From Daldinia sp. FL1419 (Eukaryota > Ascomycota > Sordariomycetes > Xylariales > Hypoxylaceae), in NCBI GenBank assembly GCA_025201765.1, contig MU623365.1, forward strand, positions 186,001 through 250,000: DNA of 64,000 nt. The letters run 5' to 3'. The translations under genes and the position numbers were made by a program. Under the pieces are notes generated by a model, which did not search any database, had not been told where the DNA came from, and was given only the letters and a program-made list of their open reading frames with translations. This document shows, piece by piece, positions 57,303 through 64,000 of this stretch (within the stretch, counting starts at the first letter, position 1; each line of letters starts with the position of its first letter).

Positions 57303-59948
57303 CGTCTATAAGAACCGATTCCAAGCCTTCATACCCCATGCGAGTAGTCGAGATAATTTCCCCTATTTAGCCATTATGCTCGCTATCACCGACTTTGAGT
57401 CTAGAGTAACATTGATATAGCAAAACCAGCTACCTCCATACCATGTGATCTGTTTATCAACATGAACCCAAGAGAAGGGGTCTTGTAGGAACAGGCGCGC
57501 CAGTAAGCTAAACCCAAGAAACTATTATAAGCACAAGCGCACCAATGAGCTGTCCTCGAATTTGAGCTCTCGAAGTTGTACTTCCGATTGGAGCGGTAAC
57601 GTAATGCAGCTTATAAGTGGCAACAGGTACTAATCGCTTTACCAAATAAAGTTGTAAATTAAAAACGGTGTCTTGGACGTCGCCTATAATCTCCGATTGA
57701 CTTAATCCCCTAATATAGCTAAGAATATGAATTCGGACGCGGAAGTCGCTAAGACTAAGACGATAATTTTGGCATTCCGGAGGATGGTTTTTCTTTATTA
57801 ACCGGTTGGGCGGTTCCGGACATAATATCCCTCTTAGGGTCGTGATAATTTTGTCTAGACTCTTCTAATAGTTCCGCAGTGCGTGCTTAGCATTCCAAGT
57901 CGAAGCAATATCGGGATAGCTCTTTAACTAGGATTATACCGTGTAGGTAAGTACTGGTATCTGTGATAACAACTTATCGAGGCTTTATCTGATTGACATG
58001 AGATGTAACTAGAATAGTAATCTAATAACTGTAGTCCATTTGAACTAGTACGACAAGTATGACAACTACCTACTTAGGCCTGCCTTGGAATCAGTTGTAC
58101 GAAGTCTCACATATATCATAGGTTCTAAGCAGGCCCTAATGATAAACCCACACAGACCTCTAGTATTAGTATGTTGAGTAAAAGAAGTGAGGATTTCAAT
58201 TGGTTTACGATATTTCTCCGTTTATATATCTCAATCTAATTGAAGAGCCTCATCAGCATGTTGCACGAGCCTTGCGGTTAACAAGCGCGCCTATCACAAT
58301 TATTAGCTGTAAGAACTATTATCGTTGGTGAACAAAAAGATTTAATTTAAGAGATCCTTAAAACACTATAGTTAAGATATGGGTTGATAGAGGCTTTGAC
58401 AGGAGGAAATAGGCACACGGGGAAAACCTTAGGACATTTCGGGTCGTAGAAAATATACCACGATGCATCACGTCTAGAACTAAACCATTGCAAAACGACG
58501 TAGTTACGTAATCTATTTTATTGTGGCACATCATTTATATATATCACAAACCTATATGATTATATTAAATAATCACAATTAAAGTGAGCTTTTAATAGAG
58601 CGTGAGTATAGCTTCTCAGAGCTAGTCGAGCTATACTTGGTCAACTACACTTCCAGGAACAACTTAGAAGTCTAGAATTGGAATGTTGGAATATGATACC
58701 TAAGAGATATAATGATATGAATTATTATATGTCCCCTAGGAATGGATTTTGAGTCCACTAGTAAGAGTTGTCGCTTGTAAGCAATGTGAATAGATAGGTA
58801 CCTATAACATGATAGACAGCAAGTCTATTGCAAGATAGTCTTCGAACAAAAGTATGAAGTTAGAAAACTGGATAGCCATCGCACAAGCCTATATTGATTA
58901 TGGCTTTGATTGATTTGCCTCCACGTCGTTTTGGGGGCTGCCATATCCCTACGGCGGTGACCGAGCATGTAAATCGCAATACGCCCGGCGGCGTTCAACA
59001 CGGTCCAAGTCACGTGATAAAATTGAGATAACCGAATAGATTCTGACAGTATCACCCGAGGAGAGCTGTCTAAATAAACGTCCTAACCTAGAGATAGGTT
59101 ATGGGATAAGCTATAAGTGCAAAAATGAGGTATTTTGATATCCGCTCCGAAAAGGTGCCTTACACATAGGTAGGTACTTTACTACCTACTTCGTATATGG
59201 GTACCTCTTGAGGTAGGCATGTGCTTGTGCGCCAGTAGTTAGTAAAATGAAAGAATGAAAGAGAAGTTGTCCAGTTAGTTTGTATTACAGTTTGCATTGC
59301 CTAGGTACATTCCATCCTTTGTACGACCTCTTATCGGATAAGTTGTATACATATTTGTAGTTATCAGCTAATACATAGCCCTAAGAACCCTCCGAATGGG
59401 TCGCGACCAACAACCAAAGGCACCTGCAACTCAAGGTGTTCAGGGGTCCCTGCAAAGCCACCGATGCCACCAATGCCACTAATGCCACCAATGTGCCCGT
59501 TGTAACAGTGTGTTTTCCAGCTACCTCCACAGGTACCTGCCTAACCTATCTGGCCTATCTTAACCTACCTGGTTCGGCGATTCAACCTCATCTTTAGCCA
59601 ATGCTCGAGCCTTCGCATTTTTAAAAACACCAATCATTCACAACTCTTAACACCCACTTTCACCTTCGCGTACTTACGCGTCGCAATTCTCAATTACTTT
59701 CTAGATTCAAGCTAGATATTATTCCCAACACAACTGATTTGTGAACATTAGACCAGGTTGAGTTAAACGTCTAACCGATATCAAGTAGCATTTTCCGATC
59801 GTCTTGCCATTTCGAAGTCCAATTCGAAGCAGCCTCGTTATTTCTCCCCCCCTCGCAACTAATATTACGTCTCGAGCATTCCCTGAGCGTTTCGCATCGC
59901 AGTCTACTGCATTGTTTAAAATCCCATGTCACGGATGGAACCGTCACC
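57303..59948. other. AT-rich gap, 2.6 kb
   Basis: No gene recognised. Strongly AT-rich with frequent stops in all frames from 57.5 to 59.0 kb. A dense cluster of TAGGTAGGTAC / GGGTACCTC motifs lies at 59166-59218 and 59520-59560. A tandem CCACCAATGCCA-type repeat is at 59459-59493. The last 300 bp are pyrimidine-rich leader of the CAF-1 gene. Confidence 0.5.
59166..59218. repeat. Cluster of the intergenic TAGGTA/TACCTA motif
   Basis: ATAGGTAGGTAC, CTACCTACTT, GGGTACCTC and GAGGTAGGCA occur within 53 bp. It is one of many such places in the window (also 1138-1175, 4441-4453, 21442-21460, 22676-22692, 22828-22845, 53202-53220). Confidence 0.8.
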
Positions 59949-62286
59949 ATGAGGTCAACACCTTTGATCATCAATTGGCACGATAAAAATGCCCCAATCT
60001 ATTCCGCCCACTTTGAGTCTCACGGTAAGGGAAGGCTAGCTACGGGAGGTGGAGATAATAATGTGCGTATCTGGAAAGTTGAAAACGACGGCGAAGAACG
60101 CAAAGTCGAATACCTCTCAACCCTCGCCAAACATACCCAAGCTGTCAATGTCGTTCGATGGGCTCCTAAAGGCGAGACCCTCGCCTCTGCTGGAGACGAT
60201 GGCAATGTGATCTTATGGGTTCCTAGCGAAAGCCACAACCCGACCACCTTCGGGAACGAGGGTCTCGAAGACAAAGAAACATGGCGTACCAAACATATGT
60301 TCCGACCTACTGGTTCGGAAATATACGACCTAGCCTGGTCTCCGGATGCTACCTATTTTATTATTGGAAGCATGGACAACGTCGCTCGAATTTATAATGC
60401 CGGTACAGGTTCGTAGCTACGTTTCTTCCTTCTATTTCGTGGCACCTTTATTTTATTTATTTTAGAAAAAAAATCTCTTTTTCTTTCTTTCTTTCTTGTA
60501 GCCTAGTTGACTTACTTGTCTATAGGCGTTCTCATACGGCAAATAGCCGAACATAGTCACTACGTGCAAGGCGTCGCATGGGATCCCCTAAACGAGTACA
60601 TCGCGACCCAATCGTCAGACCGATCCGTCCATATCTACTCTCTCAAGACCAAAGACGGACAATACGCCCTTACCAGTCACGATGAAAAAACACCAAAGGT
60701 TGCTAGTCACGCCAAAGCAGATCTGCCCCCTAGCAGACGTATCCCCTCGAACAGCCCCGCCCCTTCGGAGATTGGTTACAGATCTCAGCTCGCAGCTGCG
60801 GTTGATACACCGAGCGCCTCTATGGGATCGCCGGTATTGTCTGCGCCAGGGACACCACAATCAGTTCCATTACCGATGAATCCTCCGAGTGTTGTTAGCC
60901 ATAGTAGGCGCTCTTCGTTTTCATCTAGAAGATCCGCATCTCCAGCGCCATCTCTACCCCTACCCGCGGTGATGCCCATTGAGCCCTCTCCAAAGCTCAA
61001 CCATGGTCTTAGTGTAGGGGTAAAAAACGCCAGTCTCTACGCCAGTGAAACTCTTACTTCTTTTTTCAGACGTTTGACTTTCACTCCGGATGGCAGTTTG
61101 CTTTTGACCCCTGCCGGCCAATTCCAAATGCAGCACCCAGCAGACGGTATCAGATCTGCGTATGAAGTCATCAACACTGTTTATATCTATACCCGAGGTG
61201 GTATCAATAAGCCACCCATTGCTCACCTCCCTGGTTTAAAGAAACCTTCCGTGGCCGTCAAGTGTTCGCCCATAACTTATACACTCAGGCAATCCCCGCC
61301 AATTACGAAGCACATAACTATTGATACGTCTTCGGCGGAGGATCCTATTCCTGCTCTTCCTGAGCCTATTTCTAAACCGTTACCCGCGGTAATGGACCCA
61401 CCTCCGCCTCCAACGTCCTCGGCACCAGACCCCGAGAAAGTGTCTGCCCCGTCTAAGCATTTGAATCTGGAGACCGGCCCAAACACTCCTGGACCTAAAC
61501 CTATATTTGCGCTACCATACCGTATGGTATATGCTGTTGCAACACAAGACTCCGTCCTTCTTTATGATACCCAGCAGACCACTCCCATTTGTGTGGTTAG
61601 CAATCTGCATCTGGCTACATTTACTGATCTTACTTGGTACGCTCCTCTATGCTCTCAATATTTACTACAGTGCCTAACTTGCTTCTAGGTCGAGCGATGG
61701 ATCAACACTTCTCATTTCCTCTTCTGATGGCTTCTGTTCGACTTTGTCGTTTGCACCTGGTGAGCTAGGTCAAGAGTACAAGGGCGACCTTGTGGGTCCT
61801 AAGATTACTGCTGCCGCGAATGCTGCCGCTGCCGCTGTCACCAGCGCAGGCCCTCCTTCAAACCAGCCCACTCCGTTGCCTACGCCAACATCTGCTTTCG
61901 CGCCCCCTTCACCCTTCCCTAATCACCAACATCGCAACTCAGCCACTTCTTTCGCAGCTCCATCACCTCCAGCCACAACATCATTTGTGAGCGCACGGCC
62001 TTCGTCGCCTACACGGTCAAACTCTACGTCGTCAATTGCGACCCAAATTTCAGTTATGAATAATCCACCTCTTATCGGCGGAAGTATACCCAGCATCGCC
62101 GCTACTAACTCCGGTAAGGTCACAGGAGTACCTATCGCAACTCCCCCCGAAACGCCTGGAAACGGCAGCAATGTAGCTGCTGGCGTCAAACGAGAAGCCA
62201 ACGAAAACGAAAAGGATGAAGCATCGGGTGGCCAACCTAAGAAGCGAAGAATTGCGCCAACCCCAGTAACGGAACCCAAAACGTAA
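59949..62286 (+). CDS. CAC2: Chromatin assembly factor 1 subunit B (Cac2/p60-like), WD40, 722 aa
   Basis: WD40 subunit of CAF-1, which deposits H3-H4 behind the replication fork. Exons 59949-60408, 60526-61636, 61689-62286 (2169 nt). Intron 1 (117 nt, donor GTTCGT, CTTT-rich) and intron 2 (52 nt, GTACGC..TTCTAG) join to ..YNAGTG|VLIRQIAEHSHYVQGVAWDPL and ..FTDLTW|SSDGSTLLISSSDGFCS, both typical CAF-1 p60 text. Blades visible: HDKNAPIYSAHFE..RLATGGGDNNVRIW; HTQAVNVVRWAPKGETLASAGDDGNVILW; IYDLAWSPDATYFIIGSMDNVARIY; HYVQGVAWDPLNEYIATQSSDRSVHIY; later blades after a Pro/Ser-rich insert. The C-terminal 180 residues are Ala/Pro/Ser-rich with a nuclear-localisation-like PKKRRIAPTPV near the end. The start MRSTPLIINWHD matches the family. 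Confidence 0.93.
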
Positions 62287-63249
62287 AGACGTCGATAGCT
62301 TACATTGCAGGCCAGGGTAGCAACTTGTATCAATAGGCTGCCGTATTTTTAGTGGACTAATCGTTGGAGTTAGGGGCACTGTTAGCTGGAACGTATGCGC
62401 CATGTTTCTTTTCTTTTGAGGGTTCGTTTGCTGGCTAGGAAAAAAAGAGATGATACTTGGTCGTTGTGGGTATGCCCCCTTTCGTGGTGACGAATTAGTT
62501 TTTATTCTACGGGTCCCTCTTATTAAGGGGGGGGTGGGGGGTAGTACCAATGTGAATGAGCGAGCGAGTGAGTGAGTGAGTGAAAGGATTCGGCATGGCC
62601 TCTGGAGTTAGGATTAAATACCTCTGCAATGGTATCGCAGTTCAAGGCTGTGTTTATACCTGTTTATTTAGCCTCGGCTTGTTAATTGTTAGTTGTGATA
62701 CGCTATTTGGGCGGTCAGATTACGATGGCTCCCGTCTAGAGCTATGTTTGCGCTTATTATCCCACTATTCTCAGTTAAGTACGCGATCCAAGGTTGAATA
62801 TGAAATTGATGTTGCATAGTTAGTCCAAAATATTTAGACCAGAATCTTATCCACCTTGATACCGGTGAGAGTAATAAGAATTCGCAGGGCGAATACGGCA
62901 GGTTAGAGTCATTCCCTCGATTGTGTCCCGGCTCAGAAGCGCAAATAGAAGCATTGCTTGAAGATGGCACAGGTTTTCTACCGGTGAGAGAATTCTCATC
63001 CTTGAGATACAAGAACGAATCATGAAATTCCTCTTGAATTGCTGCCGTGGCATTCTTGATGACATTCTGGGGAGTTCTTTTGAAAAATCCCCCGCGAGCG
63101 TAGCGACAGAAGCACCTTATATACCTAATTCCTACTCGACAACATCGAAATAATACTCAAAAAAAGATGCCTATTTCCCGACTTATATCCTGCCGGCGGG
63201 TCAGGAAACCCTTGAAAAGCTCTTCGTAGCTTGCGATTCGCTCCGGTAA
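62287..63249. other. Gap with GAGT repeat and a possible coding fragment
   Basis: CAF-1 3' UTR, then a GAGC/GAGT tandem (62557-62583). A plus-strand frame open from about 62815 to 63022 lacks an ATG but has protein-like text (..IHLDTGESNKNSQGEYG.., ..EALLEDGTGFLPVREFSS..) and could be the last exon of an eroded gene; no family recognised. Confidence 0.35.
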
Positions 63250-63435
63250 TTAAGACTTCATCGACCGTATATCCTGGAGCTCAGGAACAGCGGCGGCAGG
63301 TGCGGCGTTCGACTGCCAGTACTCGATATTATTTCCAAAGTGCCCGGGATGGACGGTCGTGTATTGGACTTGATCTATCCGCCAGGTTTTAGATTTGGAT
63401 ATAAAGTCGGCCCAATAGCCAAGACACGTTTGCAT
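63250..63435 (-). pseudogene. Possible C-terminal gene fragment, minus strand
   Basis: The minus frame ends ..VQYTTVHPGHFGNNIEYWQS.. and ..AAPAAAVPELQDIRSMKS with stop at 63250-63252. The text looks like a real protein C-terminus. Upstream, the same frame meets a stop just beyond 63460, and I found no convincing splice to continue it. The plus strand over the same bases is also open (63340-63606) and has an intron-like GTAAGT..TTCTAG (63566-63627), so the coding strand is uncertain. Confidence 0.3.
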
Positions 63436-63956
63436 ATATTCTGGGACGTGGCGGACAAATTATTTGAAGAGATTGGAGGACTGCGACCCTGCGAGCTCCT
63501 CAAGTGCTATGTATCTTATACCCGAGGAACTTCAAAATGGAAAGCCTCCGGATTTCATACTACTGGTAAGTACGTCAACTCTAGATATCGTTGCGGCGTC
63601 AACTAGCTCGTCTTCCAATTTTCTAGTAAGCGCTGCCTCACGCACCACTTGAAACAAATAAGTCTTTGAAGATACCTAGCGCCACTTTGAAGGGCTAAGA
63701 TATGATTTGGGAATTGCGGATGTAAATCGTGTGTTCAATTTATTAATGCTTATGGTTACCAATCTTAGACAATTCTTCAACAATATAATATAGGTATGTA
63801 TTTATGCGTTTCTTCTTCTTGTTATTTGGTGATTGAATCTAGCTATGGTTGGTTGTATTATTAAGCCTATTCGAAAAATATAAATAATATTGATATAACC
63901 ATTCTTGGCGAATATCTGATCCAGAATGCCCCCTAAAGTCTGATAATCCAGGCAAT

Positions 63957-64000
63957 TTATTCTTCGACCCGTTGCAGGATGCTGCTGAGAGGGCCAACCA
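63957..64000 (-). CDS. Possible 3' end of a minus-strand gene running out of the window
   Basis: The minus strand reads ..VGPLSSILQRVEE then TAA (63957-63959). This is short and compatible with a protein C-terminus entering from beyond position 64000, but 14 codons are too few to be sure. Confidence 0.2.
   Translation of the reverse strand, partial: VGPLSSILQRVEE

Overview
The window is nuclear DNA of a filamentous ascomycete. Genes are broken by short GT..AG introns of about 45-125 nt with CTAAC-type branch points. The gene set is typical of Pezizomycotina: a fungal Rab4-like GTPase with a long insert, ROK1 helicase, cytochrome-type D-lactate dehydrogenase, xylitol dehydrogenase, intracellular GH2 beta-mannosidase, secreted GH43 enzyme, ABCC transporter and a CAF-1 subunit. 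The short palindromic motif (A)CCTAGGT(A) / TAGGTAGGTACC is scattered through most intergenic gaps. I infer Sordariomycetes, possibly Xylariales, but the sequence alone does not fix the order. All exon joins below were worked out by hand from frame, splice signals and family resemblance; no search was run.

Layout. 1-19.6 kb is gene-dense: a 3' fragment of a D-2-hydroxyacid dehydrogenase, a protein with a dsRNA-binding-like segment, an SDR divergent from a Rab4-like GTPase, beta-mannosidase convergent with xylitol dehydrogenase, ROK1, D-lactate dehydrogenase convergent with a secreted tyrosinase-family copper protein. 19.6-34 kb is gene-poor and looks like a graveyard: decayed reading frames (a membrane protein with one in-frame stop, an SDR N-terminus, an unrecognised piece) surround three intact frames. 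These are an orphan 350-aa protein and two paralogues of an unnamed beta-rich domain, one alone (30.2 kb) and one fused to an H-type lectin domain (27.0 kb). 34-62.3 kb is gene-bearing again: a SprT-like metalloprotease-fold protein, an F-box protein with a predicted beta-propeller, a 972-aa Ser-rich protein with a C-terminal membrane hairpin, an ABCC transporter, a GH43 enzyme, and a WD40 CAF-1 p60/Cac2-like chaperone subunit, with long gaps between them. 62.3-64 kb again holds only fragments.

Function. Most genes are housekeeping and are not arranged as a cluster. Three deal with plant sugars (beta-mannosidase, xylitol dehydrogenase, GH43), in keeping with a plant-associated or wood-decaying fungus. 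There is no biosynthetic cluster, CRISPR, rRNA or tRNA that I can support. The points I rate highest are the single-domain/lectin-fused paralogue pair in the degenerate region, a GH43 intron whose retention would add an in-frame hydrophobic segment, a Rab4-like GTPase with Thr in place of the catalytic Gln, and the recurring intergenic palindrome.
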